Shown: one piece after another, positions 33,469-45,000 of the stretch
Layout: each line of letters begins with the position of its first letter
Numbering within the stretch: position 1 is the stretch's first letter
DNA from: Wurfbainia villosa
Lineage: Eukaryota; Streptophyta; Magnoliopsida; Zingiberales; Zingiberaceae
DNA length: 64,000 nt
Assembly: GCA_025175895.1 (NCBI GenBank)
Contig: CM045991.1
Span: forward strand, 77,425,174-77,489,173
Reading direction: 5' to 3'
Notes under the pieces: generated by a model
Told to the model about the DNA's origin: nothing
What the model saw: only the letters and a program-made list of their open reading frames with translations
The model's database searches: none
Program-made: the position numbers and the translations under genes

Positions 33469-34387
33469 CTAAAAGATCGAAGAAACACAGTAGAGAGGGT
33501 GAATAGCGTACAAGAAACTCTTTTCTTTTTCATCGTTAAAACACGAGTTGCAGCAGAAAGTAAAGACAAAAACAAAAATGACACACTTTGTTTTTACTTG
33601 GTTCACAGCCAAAAGGTTGCTAGTCCAAGGCCCTACGATCCTAGGCCGCTTTCGATTGGGCAATCCACTAACAAGAGTCTCTTCCTCGTTGGAGGTAAGA
33701 GATGACAAATACAAATAAAAGATAGAAGAAGAGGCAACAAGCCTACCTCTCTCTCTTAGCAATGAAAAGCACAATGAAAGTAAACACAACAATTGAAATG
33801 AATCTATCGACTAAATATTGAAAGCTTGATGTAATGTCGACATTACGATGATGTAGCGTTGACGAGAAAGTTTTGCCATTGTTGGAGCACTTTGGGAGCA
33901 AACATAGATTATCAAAAGAGGTGAAAGCCTTCTTCTTTTATAACCCTTTGATCCCTAGTTCATTGAGATCCAAATCTAGGTCAAAGCTCCATATCACCCC
34001 TCATTTTGTGGTTCTTATCTTGACTATCTTCTAAGTGATCACCTTGACCATCAGTCGACTGATGCACCTCAACAGTCGATTGATGGTAGGATCAGTCGAC
34101 TGCCAGCTTGATCACTCACCTTCAACATAGAGTTATCACAGAATACTTAACTAATGGTAATTACGATGGTTCCTTACCGTCCGTGCTCGACCATGACCTT
34201 CCTTTAGAAGTCTTAGTCAGATCGCCACCTAAGCTCATCCCCGTATGGAGGACATGTCCTTACCATCACTCCGCACTCAGTGCTTACCTTTGGTCCTCCT
34301 GACCTGTCACTTAGCTTCCGGTCACCACCGAGGTTCCTCTACCCCCCCCCTCGAGGTTCTCCTCGTGCCACCAGACCACCACGAATT
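33469..34387 (-). repeat. G-type LTR of a second Sirevirus-like element, first piece
   Basis: Matches the solo LTR 30317-31383 in the same orientation (AGAGAGGGTGAATAGCG at the start; the GATCTTCC-like and CTGACCTGTCACTTAGCTTCCG blocks). The start TGTTGG has decayed. It is interrupted at 34388 by element B; about 20 bp of LTR follow at 52598. AGTCGACTG motifs occur at about 34050-34105. Confidence 0.8.
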
Positions 34388-36646
34388 TGTTGGAAATCAT
34401 GCTAGCCCTCAGAATGCTCATCGGCTCCCATGTCCCCAGATTAAAATTTTCACTAATGAAAACTAATCCGGATGGGATGAGTTTCCTAAGCACAACCAAT
34501 TCGTCGTTGTGCTAACAACTTGAGGGATCACTTGAACAAACTAGTTGTTCAAGCAACACAACTCTTTTAGTTGGTTAGCCGCGGAAGAGAAGACGAACGG
34601 ATCGCCGGTTTTTGTGTTTATCTTCGGGGTCCATGATTATACAAATACATACAAATGTAAACTAGTATAATCAACACATACATAAAGTAAGCATCAACAC
34701 AAAACATGCATATAATTGAAAAGCAATTATAAACATAATGCAAAAGAACATTAATCAAAATAAACAAGATTATACCTCTTGATCTTCTATTGTTTGTCCT
34801 CCCTCCTTTTGGACGTCGTGTGGGCGACGATCTCCCAAAAGTTGAAGCCTCCTAGATCATCAATCTTCCTTTCCTTGTTCACTAGGAACAAAGGAAGATC
34901 CTAAAACAAAACTCATCTCCCTTTCTAGAACCGGCCACCAAGTCAATAAACTCGATGTTGCCGCCGGCCAAGGAAGATCAAATGAAGTATGGAAACAAAC
35001 CAAAAGAGAAACAAAAAGGGCATGGGCGCCGGCCAACACTTGGAGAAAGGAAAGGAAAACAATCCTTCTCCTTGTTGCCGCCGAAACCCTAGACAAAGCT
35101 CTCCAAATTTCTGGCCATGGATGAAGGGAAGGAGAATAGGTTGAGCTCCGGCTAAGGTAGAGGGGACAAGGATAGTGGCCGACCAACACTTAGAAGGAAG
35201 AAGAAAAGGATCTTCATCTTCTTGTTGCCGCCCACCCTAATCCCAAAACCCTAACCCTAGCCGCCCAACCCCAATCCTATCCCATCTATGATTTGATTGC
35301 CGCCCAAGGGAAGCTATCCTAATGCCATCCAACCTAAGCCATCGAAGGAAGGGAGAAGCTTGGGCGCCGGCAAAAACCAAGGAGGAAGGAGGAAGAAGGG
35401 TTGCCGCCCACCATTGTGAACTAAACCCTAACCCTAGCCTCCTCCTATTTCTTGCCGCCCAAGCCACCTTATCTCAATTAGGTTTTTCCATTTTTCATCT
35501 ATCTTTGCCGCCCAAGCCTAAGCCCATATATATAGAGTTAGGTTTAGGCCTTGGTTTAATCTCCTCCATTGGTTCTAGGGATTTAATCTCAACCGTCGGA
35601 TCTAGGGTTTCATCCCAACCGTTGGATCTAGGGTTTCATCCCAACCGTCGGATCTAGGGTTTCATCCCAACCGTCGGATCTAGGGTTTCATCCCAACCGT
35701 CGGATCTAGAGATTTAATCCCAACATTGGATCTAGACTTCATGAGGTGTTAATAGGCTACAATAGGGACCATGAGGAGGAGTTGGATCTTGGCCACCCGA
35801 TGGATCGAAACCACACAAACTTGATCCATCAATGATGTTCCATTCCACTAGAGGATCATCATTGAATTACCTCACCAACCCCCATATAATAATATGGGCT
35901 CCATATATTATTTGTACATCCGTCTCCCCGTGTTTAAGATATCGAATGTCCGTCAATTAATTGATTTACTGACCATCAATTAATTAACATCTAACTCCTC
36001 GAGTAGTACCACTCAACCTTATCATCATGTTGACTAAGTCAACCTACAGGGTTTACATGATGAACCTTATGAGCTCCTCAAGGGGATATCATCAACCTAA
36101 TATATAGGACACAGTTTCCTCCTATAATCAATGACACACCAAGTAAATAATATCATTTCCCAACTTACTGGGCATATTGATTTAATCCATAGAAATCTCA
36201 CTTTCTGATAAATCAAAGAAATAAATACTATGTACATGTGCCCGTTATTATATCGGGATTAAGAGCATGTACAACATAATATCCGAGGTCCGATTCAATT
36301 TTGTAGTCAGCAATAAATTGAATCACCTCTATGTTGGTCCTGCTCAATACACCTAAGTGTACTAGTGTAACTCTATGGTCAAGACAAACCAATACCAAGC
36401 TACACTACAACCATGCCAATGGTTTGTCTAAAACCATCTTGGTTGTGAGCCTCTACTTATAATCTACAAGAAACTGATAACATGATCTTCTGTGCCACAC
36501 CAAGCACCATGTTATCTACAACGTAAAATATTAGACAATATGCACGCATATAATAAATATAAAGTGCAAACAATGATCATGTGAATCTTATTTCAAAATA
36601 AAATGTTCATACAAAAAGAGCTAGACTTTCAGTATACATTCCAACA
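34388..36646 (-). repeat. Element B 3' LTR
   Basis: 2259 bp. It holds a TATA-like CTATATATATGG on the minus strand near 35527-35538, repeated GCCGCCCA motifs and a minisatellite. It is very similar to 50364-52597. Confidence 0.92.
35582..35728 (-). repeat. LTR minisatellite of B, 3' LTR copy
   Basis: 26-bp units on the plus strand, GGATCTAGGGTTTCATCCC plus AACCGTC. The 19-mer occurs four times here against three in the 5' LTR (51544-51690). Confidence 0.8.
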
Positions 36647-36661
36647 ATCTCCCACTTATAC
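36647..36661 (-). promoter_or_regulatory. Polypurine tract of element B
   Basis: On the minus strand ATAAGTGGGAGAT abuts the LTR. Confidence 0.75.
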
Positions 36662-37110
36662 TAAAAGACTATGTTGTCATCACACTGCCATACATCTGAT
36701 TCCCCTTCCCTGCACATGCCTATCAAAGCTCTCGCTAGAAGGGCCTTATTGAAAGGGTCTACCAGGTCATCCTCTGATGCAATCTTGGCGACAACAACTT
36801 CTACCTCCTATACGATTTCTCGTATCAGGTGGTACTTTCGCTCTATGCATTTACTTACCTTATGGGCTCGTGGTTCCTTCGAGTTTGCAACTGCACCATT
36901 ATTATCACAATAAATTGTGATATTTCTGGGCAAACCAGGAATCAAATCCAAGTCCATCAGGAAGTTCCTGAGCCATCCAGCTTCTTTGGCCACCTCATAG
37001 GCTGCCACATACTCAGCTTCCATGGTGGAGTCCGCCACGCATTTCTGCTGGACACTCCTCCATACAATGGCTCCACTTCCCAAAGTAAACACAAAACCTG
37101 AGGTAGACTT
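36662..37110 (-). pseudogene. RNase H of element B
   Basis: The ORF at 36808-37092 reads FTLGSGAIVWRSVQQKCVADSTMEAEYVAA and then IYCDNNGAVANSKEPRAHK and ERKYHLIREIV. The Glu (MEAEY) and Asp (CDNN) of the catalytic set are present. The segment with the first Asp (about 37110-37170) reads through a stop. The region from 36662 to about 36790 is the 3' tail without a clear ORF. RNase H would remove the RNA template during cDNA synthesis. Confidence 0.8.
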
Positions 37111-37935
37111 ACTGTTATCCCTATCAGATTAGAAATCGGAATCTATGTAACCCACAGGGAGTAATTGGTCTGCCCGGTAAACTAGCATATAATCCCTAGT
37201 CCTTCTCAGGCACTACAATATATGTTTTACCACAGTCCAATGTCCCTGTCCTGGATTACTCTGATATCTACTGACCATGCCCACGGCAAAGCAGATATCT
37301 GGCCTCGTATAAAGCATCGCATACATGAGGCTTTCTACTGCCGAAACATAAGGAACCTCCTTCCATCTCCTCTATCTCCTCAGATGATCTAGGACACATC
37401 TCCTTAGATAAAGGAACTCCATGCCTGAAAGGTAGAAAACCTTTCTTGGAGTTTTGCATGCTAAAATGATCCATAATCGTGTCTATGTATGAAGCTTGGG
37501 ATTAGCACACTAACCTTGATCCCAAGGATGTGTCCCACTTCTCCCAAGTCCTTCAAAACTGTTTTGACAACCATACCCTTACGTCCGATAACATTCCGAT
37601 ATTGTTGCCAACTATCAAAATGTTATCTACGTATAGTACAAGAAATACCACTACGTTTCCATCACATCTCTTGTATACACAAGACTCATCGGGACTTTGA
37701 ATAAATCCATAAGTCTGGATTTACCTCATCAAAGCGGATGTTCCAAGACCTCGAAGCTCGTTTCAATCCATAAATTGACCGATTAAGCTTACATACAAGA
37801 TGCTCTTTGCCCTTAGCAATGAATCCCTCTGGTTGCTTCATATAGATGTTCTCCTCAAGATTTCCATTAAGGAAAATTGTCTTGACATCCATCTGCCACA
37901 CCTCATAATCCATATGAGATGCTATGCATAAGAGC
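37111..37935 (-). pseudogene. Reverse transcriptase of element B, C-terminal two-thirds
   Basis: Fragments lie in several frames: MDYEVWQMDVKTIFLNGNLEENIYM and NRSIYGLKRASRSWNIRFDEV (37686-37913), the active-site region near 37620-37640, and MDHFSMQNSKKGFLPFRHGVPLSKEMCPR (37268-37474). Against element C it has lost about 25 bp near 37500 and about 175 bp at 37935. Frameshifts lie at nearly every block border. No functional polymerase is possible. Confidence 0.82.
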
Positions 37936-38390
37936 TCTCAGACCTGATTTGAATCCATAGATTCAATCTCAGTATTCATTGCACTTTGCAAAGATGTTGC
38001 ATCTTTATCTTGGATTGCCTCGTCATTTGTCCAGGGATCAGGTTCATGTTCGCCAGGGACCAAATCAGAAGATTCTCCCAAGAACATGAATCTATCAGGC
38101 TGTCTCACAACCCTCCCACTACGATGAGGTATCACCTGTGTATCCTCTGTGACACGCGGTGCAGTGACATGTGGTATATCCTCTTGTACCAGTGGTACTG
38201 AAGTCGGGACTTCCCCTATCAACTCCTCAAGAACAATCCTACTCGTTGGCTTGTGGTTCATCACATAGTCCTCCTCTAGAAATCTGACATTCGTATTAAT
38301 GATCACCCTCTGATCTCTAGGACTATAAAACAAACCACCCTTCGTTTCCCTAGGATAGCCAACAAACAAGCGCACTTCTGTACAAGGTTC
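37936..38390 (-). pseudogene. Integrase C-terminus and linker to reverse transcriptase, element B
   Basis: The ORF at 37938-38375 encodes FVGYPRETKGGLFYSPRDQRV, an acidic linker with IPHRSGRVVRQPDRFMFLGE, and then ATSLQSAMNTEIESMDSNQV, the start of the reverse transcriptase domain. It ends at a deletion that removes the next about 58 residues. The TRIM at 38391 separates it from the upstream integrase. Confidence 0.8.
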
Positions 38391-39024
38391 TGTTAGTACT
38401 TATAATATCCACATATCTCCACAATGACATGATATTGTCCACTTTGGGCCTAGACCCTCATGGTTTTATTTTTGGGCTTCACCCAAAAGGCCTCATACCA
38501 ATGGAGATATCTTTTTTCTTATAAGCACATGATCTTTTCCATGTCTTACCAATGTGGGACTTTGATTGTATTCCCCATACTCCCAACAATCCCCCCCTCA
38601 AACGAAGGACCACATTGGGCCCCCCCTCAAGCCTATCCCTCCTCGAAGGATTTTCTCTGCTGGATGTCCGATCTTCAACCCACCAGGACTTCCTGCCAGT
38701 TGTTCGGTCCCCCCGACCCAACTAGACTTCCTTCCTGATGTCTGGTTCTCTTGATCCGGACGTGGGAGCTCAACTTCCTTCGTTCGAGGTTCATGGCTTG
38801 ACATGGACCATGGCTCTGATACCAATTGTTAGTACTTATAATATCCACATATCTCCACAATGACATGATATTGTCCACTTTGGGCCTAGACCCTCATGGT
38901 TTTATTTTTGGGCTTCACCCAAAAGGCCTCATACCAATGGAGATATCTTTTTTCTTATAAGCACATGATCTTTTCCATGTCTTACCAATGTGGGACTTTG
39001 ATTGTATTCCCCATACTCCCAACA
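38391..39024 (-). mobile_element. TRIM element (miniature LTR retrotransposon), copy 1
   Basis: 634 bp: LTRs 38391-38588 and 38827-39024 (198 bp each, TGTTAG...CCCAACA) around a 238-bp core. On the minus strand the Met-tRNA primer site (complement of 38812-38824) touches the 5' LTR and a G-rich polypurine tract touches the 3' LTR. It is flanked by a perfect duplication GGTTC (38386-38390, 39025-39029). By eye the two LTRs are identical, so the insertion is recent. It has no coding capacity; proteins must come from another element. Short ORFs inside are chance. Confidence 0.93.
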
Positions 39025-39029
39025 GGTTC

Positions 39030-39510
39030 CAACTTACCAGCATTAGGCTTCAGCACATGTGCTGGACTCCCCCATATCCGAATATGTCTTAGACTAGGCT
39101 TTCGCCCAGTCCACAACTCTGTGGGAGTAGAAGGCACTGATTTAGATGGAACCAAGTTCAGAATGTACACCGTCGTATCTAGAGCATATCCCCAGAACGA
39201 ATCTGGCAAGTCAGAATAACTCATCATCAATCTAACCATCTCCATAAGAGTTATATTCCTTCGCTCTGCTACACCGTTCTGCTGGGGTGTGCCAGGTGCA
39301 GACAATTGGGATTGAATCCAACCTCTGATAAGTAGTTCCTAAACTCTCCCAAGAGGTACTTACCACCACAATCAGATCGTGGTGTCATCCATATCTTGAA
39401 TGATCATCTATGAAAGAGACGAAATATTCGAGACTACCTCTTGCCTAGATAGTCATAGGACCACACAAATCAGAATGAACCATTCCTAACACATCTTTGG
39501 CTCTATACCC
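39030..39510 (-). pseudogene. Integrase core of element B
   Basis: The ORF at 38982-39305 contains PGTPQQNGVAERRNITLMEMV (with the catalytic Glu) and FWGYALDTTVYILNLVPSKSVP; its last residues are TRIM sequence. Upstream, about 105 bp present in element C are missing near 39390. They carry the stretch between the two catalytic Asps, so the catalytic core is incomplete. Traces of HSDLCGP lie near 39440-39470. Confidence 0.8.
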
Positions 39511-39760
39511 CTTGGCCTAAAAAGGCCTCTCAGTCATTTTACCTTCCAAGTAAGATTCGCAGGTTGGGAGATCCTCCACCACTAATGAACTCAAAGGTCC
39601 ATCAGCTATCAACCTTTGAATTATACTCAGGTTAATATGACCAAGCCTTAGATGCCAAAGATATGTTTGGTTCATCTTCGAAGGTTCTTTTCTCTTATTA
39701 GAATTAGAAGATGAGTTATAAACTTCAATTTGCATCGTGGGAGGTTTTTGGTTCAAGTGT
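39511..39760 (-). pseudogene. GAG-pre-integrase domain of element B
   Basis: The ORF at 39517-39756 includes YLWHLRLGHINLSIIQRLIADGPL and CESYLEGKMTERPF. The HH pair of the zinc site is intact; the second Cys of the CxxC pair is Tyr. Confidence 0.82.
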
Positions 39761-40140
39761 TTACAAATTTCCTATCAATGTACCTGAACAAATATTTTCC
39801 CTATTCCTTTTTATAACAACTCTGTCATTAAAAGAAATAGAATATCCATCCATAAACAATTTATAAACCGAAATTAAATTCTTTCTAAATAAAGGTACAT
39901 AAAGGGAATTTTCCAGAACCAAAATTTTATTTTCCTTAAGAGATAAATAAAACTTCTCCCACTGCAATAGCCGCCACCTTTAATGCATTGCCCAAGTAAT
40001 TGGTAATCTCCCCTTTAGCTAGTCGTCGGGTTTCCTGGAACCCCTGCAAAGTGTTGCAGACATGATTAGTGGCTCTCGTATCTACACACCAGGTGCCGGT
40101 AGATAATGCCTCTAACCATGTTTCAACGACTGGTCCAAAA
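39761..40140 (-). pseudogene. Protease region of element B
   Basis: The frame near 40100 reads WCVDTRATNHVCN, where the active-site motif DTG has become DTR, so the protease would be inactive. The downstream ORF at 39761-39967 (LENSLYVPLFRKNLISVYKLFMDGYSISFND) is the usual copia segment after the protease. Confidence 0.8.
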
Positions 40141-40450
40141 GATATACCTTTGTTCTATTTTGGATTGGGACAGTCCTTCTTCCAATGTCCATCCTGTTTG
40201 TAAGTGAAGTACTTGCCTTTCGGCTTCTTCACTCTTCCTTGAGATACTCCCGCCATCTTTGCTTCACCATGTTTCTTCTTCTTCTTGCCTTTCGGCTTAG
40301 AAGTAGAAACCTTTTTGAGCAATGATGGCTTGAGGACACTCTTTGAAGAGTTCATACTTGTACTCCTTAGCAGATAAGACAAAATCTAGAATCTTTTCCA
40401 ATCAACATTATTTGGGTACAGTAAGTTTATTTCCTTTAATATCATAGTAA
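40141..40450 (-). pseudogene. Gag of element B (internally deleted)
   Basis: The zinc knuckle FTYKQDGHWKKDCP (first Cys pair reduced to one Cys) and a Lys-rich linker are in the ORF at 40155-40382. Directly upstream on the minus strand follows the N-terminal gag part (matching the first about 40 residues of element C's gag, near 40340-40440). The capsid middle, about 450 bp in C, is deleted at about 40330. Confidence 0.78.
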
Positions 40451-40684
40451 GTGGACTGAAAAGTCAATTTTGAAAATCCTAAGAATCACAATGATCAAAA
40501 TATTAGATTTCAAATATTATTGATTCCTCAAACAATAAAATTTTGAAATCAACCAACACCTCAAAACACCGAGAATATCGCATGCCACGATAGTGTGGAC
40601 GTATACGAATTCTACATTTGTAAGAGGAGGTTTTACCCATTAATTTTATTATCATGTCAACCTTACTTTTTGACAAATAAAATT
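40451..40684 (-). other. 5' leader of element B, part next to gag
   Basis: Non-coding. It matches 61205-61430 of element C (for example CACGATAGTGTGGACGTATA). It ends at the D insertion site. Confidence 0.8.
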
Positions 40685-41757
40685 AATAGTGTTAGTTAAA
40701 GCCCTAGAACCAATCATGTGATGGTTAAATAGGGAACATTTTGTATCATATTCTATAAAGGCAAAGGATTGGTTATTATATTTACATCTTGCTTGTGCCA
40801 GCTAATTTAAATATAATAATGCCCTAGAAAAGTAGGTTCTTATCTACAGCACATCAATTGGCAGAATTGATTATGAGAGGCTGTAGAGAACACTTTCCTA
40901 AATGTTCCTAGTCGAGTATTAATATGCAAGGAAAATATTAATACATAAAGACTAGCATGTAGGTCAATTGATGACTTGATCTCACAAGTCATGGATATAT
41001 GATATCAAGTTGACACATGGGTATATATTGGAGAATATATACTGAACTGACCCGCCATGAGAAAGTTTCATGGATCGTTATATGAGTGTCATAAACTTTC
41101 TCATGTGACTATTGGTATGAATAGTCCTTAGACCTGAAGTCACTACGGTTCCCTACATAAGGAGTTATGTACTTTGGTATCGTCAAACGTCACCCGTAAT
41201 GTGGTGGACCATAAAGGCGACATCGGGTATGTAACAAATTATGCTGAGGGATGTGAGTGATGTAGATGGGATCTATCCCTTCCATATGACGAGTGATATC
41301 GGTGGGTTCTTTGATTGAGTAGAACTACTAAAACGCATGGTTATGCTCGAATGAGTCAATATGAGATATTGAGCTCATTTGTTTGAGTTAGTTTACTCAG
41401 TGATCAAGAAACACATAGATTGATCGAGGATGACACGGTCTATGCCTCATTGATCAATCTGATATCAAGGATAGAAGGACACGGCCATATATTATAGTAG
41501 TCACGGAAAGGTTAGTCGGATCTTGACTTATCTCGTAACTTGGGTAGCAATGATGTATTGCTAGATGCCGCTCATTGCTTGTGTATCTAAAAGAGTTTAG
41601 GTCCACTACCAACGTTATGAGAGCCTATAGGGTCACACACAAAGAGCATGATAATTAGAGGAATTAGAGTATTCTAGTTTGACTAGAATAATATGGGAAT
41701 AAGCTTAAGTACAAAATGGTTTTTGGACTTTAAGCTTAATGAGAATTTTAGCTAATT

Positions 41758-41980
41758 GATTTAATGAGATTAATTCAATATGTTACCTTATTGATTTAAT
41801 AAGATTAATTCAATATGATAACATAAGCTTAATTGAATTAATAAGATTAATTCAATATGATAACATAAGCTTAATTGAATTAATAAGATTAATTCAACAT
41901 GCATGAATGCCACATAAGAATGCCACATAAGCAGGCCACATAAGCATGCCACCTAAGCATCCACCTAAGCTAGTTAAGGT
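41758..41980 (+). repeat. Tandem repeats in D 5' LTR
   Basis: About four imperfect units of about 45 bp built on AATAAGATTAATTCAATATG and ATAACATAAGCTTAATTG, then about six units of about 11-13 bp around GCCACATAAGCAT. The 3' LTR has the same block at 48698-48920. Confidence 0.75.
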
Positions 41981-42105
41981 GGAAGGAAACAAAATGGTTT
42001 TGTCTCCTTAAGTGGCCGGCCAAACAAGGAAGCCAAATCCCTTTTGGTGTCTCAATGCAATGGATTGCATTGAATGTGAAGGAGGTGGAAGGGTTTTTCC
42101 AACCC

Positions 42106-42113
42106 TATAAAAG
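42106..42113 (+). promoter_or_regulatory. TATA box of D 5' LTR
   Basis: TATAAAAG after CCAACCC. The 3' LTR reads TATAAAGG at 49047-49054. Confidence 0.6.
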
Positions 42114-42570
42114 GCTCCATGGGGTGGCCGGCCATAATGCAATTGTTGTAGAGTTTTTGGTGTTGTGGTTGTGAGAAAGCTTGGTGGAAGCTTTGGTTGT
42201 GTGGGTTTGTGAGTGTAGGCTAGCAAGAAGAGGAGTCTTCTTCTTCCTTTCTCCTTTTCCCTCTCTTCCTCTCCTTTAGGGACTTCTCTAGCAAGAAGTA
42301 AAGGAGAGCTCTTCTAGTTTTCCTTTTGTGAGACAAGAGCGTGCTCGTGTGGATACGTATAGAGGCACGGACACTTGAACGTGCTAAAGATCCAACAAAC
42401 CAAAAGGAAAAGCGGGATTAACAAGGGCACGCAACAAAGGTAATCCTCTCCTATAAGATAGGTTTGGTTTAGAGAAATTTATTTTATACGAGTTTGCTTT
42501 CGCATGGATCACTTGGAAGGGATCCTATTTTTTCAAGATATGCCATTTGGCATACGAGAATTCCTACAAA

Positions 42571-42583
42571 GGGTATCAGAGCC
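42571..42583 (+). promoter_or_regulatory. Primer-binding site of element D
   Basis: GGGTATCAGAGCC, two bases after the LTR end. Met-tRNA type with the first T changed to G. Confidence 0.85.
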
Positions 42584-43747
42584 ACTTATAAAAGATCGTA
42601 TAAAAATAGGTTTTCTCTATTTTATATGTGATATAGAAGTAGGATAAATTTTATTATGAGTTGATAATTGCATTAGCAAATTTTCAAACATAATAAAATA
42701 TCCAATGTCTTTTAAAAGTTAAAATGACATGGTGCATGGTTATGGCCTAGTCCCAAAAAGTTTGTGATTGTGTGTTGTAATTCTTAATACGGCCTGCGTG
42801 TCGTGCCTTTCTCCTAATATTCTTGTTGTAAAATTAGTTTTAGACTCGAATGTAACTCGAGTATTTCTCCTTTTGTAATGTACAAAACAAGGATGGAGGG
42901 TCCATTGGAAGATGAGGTTACAAGGAGGAAGTCAACACACAAGACAACCAAAAGGAAGCACTTAGGAGAAGATGCTATCCCTAGGTTGACCAATCAATCT
43001 TTCATTGGCTTGAGAAGATTGTAGAATAAGGGCCATAACCATGACACGTTAGTTTAATATGTATGTGATGCATGTTAGTTTAGCTTGTATGTGATGCATG
43101 ATTAGTTTAGCTTATATGTGATGTATGCTAATATGTATATGATACATGTTTATTTCTTAATAAGTCTAAACGATATGCCTACCAAAGTTGGTACTCACTA
43201 CTTCTCGATCATTTGTTATTGGGTTTGCCAAAGCAAAGCAATGCATTTTATCTTGAGGGGTGCGAGTGGACAATCGTGATGTCCCGCTATCACCTTGGTT
43301 AAGACTTAATTAAGTGTTTTCTTAATTAGTTAAGAAAGTAGAGGCATATATTAGCTTTGAACATAAGTGTTAACATTAGTTTTGTGTGATTTCTAACATC
43401 ACTTTGTCTTAGAAGTGGTCGTTGTTCGATATCCAAGAAGGCCCTCTGGCCTCGCCATACCGAAGTCCGGTTTAGGAATAAACACTAAACTAATCTAAAA
43501 CTTAACCAAAGCTATTAAAGAGTTACATCAGATGTAATTGGCAAAAGATTGCCTACCTAATCATACTACGTCTTGGGCGATTAGCCAAAGCTAACTCAAG
43601 ACGAATTATGATGTGGATCTTTATCCCATATAAATTTATAGCTAAATAGTAGCTATGAGAATTTAGTGGGAGCCTCATTTAATTAAAGGCCTAATTAAAT
43701 GATTTAGGTATGATACTTAACTTTGCATTTTAATGTTGTAGATCACC
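42584..43747 (+). other. 5' leader of element D
   Basis: About 1.16 kb without a supported ORF. At about 43060-43150, three to four imperfect copies of a TAGTTTAGCTTGTATGTGATG-like unit form a short tandem repeat. No clear copies of the A leader hairpins were seen. Confidence 0.65.
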
Positions 43748-44530
43748 ATGTCATCAAACACGACACACCCCCTCAACTCTCATGATCCGGCCCTGAGAAG
43801 GACAAGCTTCAATGGAGCAAACTTTCTTGATCGGTATAGGAACTTGAGGATTATCCTCAAGCAAGAACGCAAACTATATGTCCTAGAGCTACCCTCAAAT
43901 ACCCGCCCCTACGGCCACTGTCAAAAGGATGCTTATAAGAAGCATCAAGATGACGATTAGATGTGTCATGCCTTATGCTTGCCACCATGAACTCGAGCTC
44001 GTAAGCAACATGAGAACATGGATGCCTATGATATGGTTGAGCATTTGAAACAACTATATCAAGGACAAGCTAGGCACGAGCGTTTTGAAGTGTCTAAGGC
44101 TCTTTTTGCATGCAAGATGCAAGAAGGAACACCTGTAGGAACTCACTCAAAATGATTGGGTACGCTTGAGAACCTTGAAAGACTAGGTTTTCCATCGAGC
44201 CAAGAATTGGCAACGATGTTATCCTCGCAATCGCTGAAGCATACAATCAATTCATGAATTATAACATGAATGAAATTGATAAACCTTTGCTCGAGATTCT
44301 CAAAGATGTTAAGAATCACAACCAAATCTCAAGAAGAAAGTTAGTAATGTACTAATGGTCAAGAAGGACAAAGGTAAGCGCAAAGGCAAGGGTAAGACCT
44401 AAGCCAAAGGCAAGGCCAATTCATCCACTTCAAAGGGTAAAGGTAAAGTACCTAAGGAAGGGACCGCTTCCATTGCGGTGAGATCGACATCGAAGCGGAA
44501 CTCGCAAAGTCTACCTTGAGGAAGTAAAGA
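43748..44530 (+). pseudogene. Gag of element D
   Basis: ATG at 43748 opens MSSNTTHPLNSHDPALRRTS, then NGANFLDRYRNLRIILKQERKLYVLE, the copia gag N-terminal segment (LDW usual; LDR here). It stops at TAG after DAYKKHQDDD. Fragments continue in other frames (REHENMDAYDMVEHLKQLYQ near 44005-44060, a Lys/Gly-rich linker near 44350-44440). The zinc knuckle is not intact. Multiple frameshifts. Confidence 0.78.
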
Positions 44531-45000
44531 ACAAGAGAAGTGGGACTTCGCCGTATACACGTTATAGAAGTTAATCTATCTATTTCTTCTACATGGGTAT
44601 TAGATACCGATGTGCATCTCACATTTGTACTAATGTGCGTGGATGAGAAATAGTAGAATAATGGCAAAGGGTGAAGTGGACCTACGAGTAGGCAATGGCG
44701 CAAAAGTTGTTGTCAAATGTGAGGAACATATTCTTTGTCTTTGCCCACCGGGCTTATCTTAGAACTAGAGGAGTGCTTCTATGTACCCGCATTAACAAAG
44801 AACATAATTTCAGATCTTGTTTAGACAAGAAAAACTTTTCTTTTATAATAAAGGACAAATGTTGTTCCATTTATTTAAATGAAATGTTCTATTGGAATGC
44901 ACCACTTATGAATGGTCTCTATGTTCTAGATTTAGATAACCCAATTTATAACGTAAATAAACGGTTCAAATCGAATGATTTGAACTGAAACATATCTTCG
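44531..45000 (+). pseudogene. Protease region of element D
   Basis: STWVLDT at about 44595 is followed by a shift that destroys the Gly of DTG. Later parts (VDLRVGNGAKV near 44680, CFYVPALTKNIIS-like sequence in mixed frames near 44775) are recognisable. The ORF at 44695-44988 holds only the end (NFSFIIKDKCCSIYLNE, then NGLYVLDLD). Confidence 0.72.

Larger units (their letters stand above)
40690..42568 (+). repeat. Element D 5' LTR
   Basis: 1879 bp. It contains TATAAAAG at 42106-42113 and, upstream, a tandem repeat block (41758-41980). It closely matches 47642-49513 with scattered short replaced or inserted stretches. Confidence 0.93.

Noticed and set aside
35225..35260. CCCTAACCCTA as telomeric repeat
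   Set aside because: Only about two units, within LTR sequence also present at 51200-51235; not a telomere array.
35582..35728. CRISPR-like direct repeats
   Set aside because: Head-to-tail units without unique spacers, in a plant LTR; a minisatellite.
38391..39024. Cassandra-type TRIM with 5S rRNA promoter
   Set aside because: The 198-bp LTRs show no 5S rRNA-like box A/C sequence that I can recognise; only general TRIM features are present.
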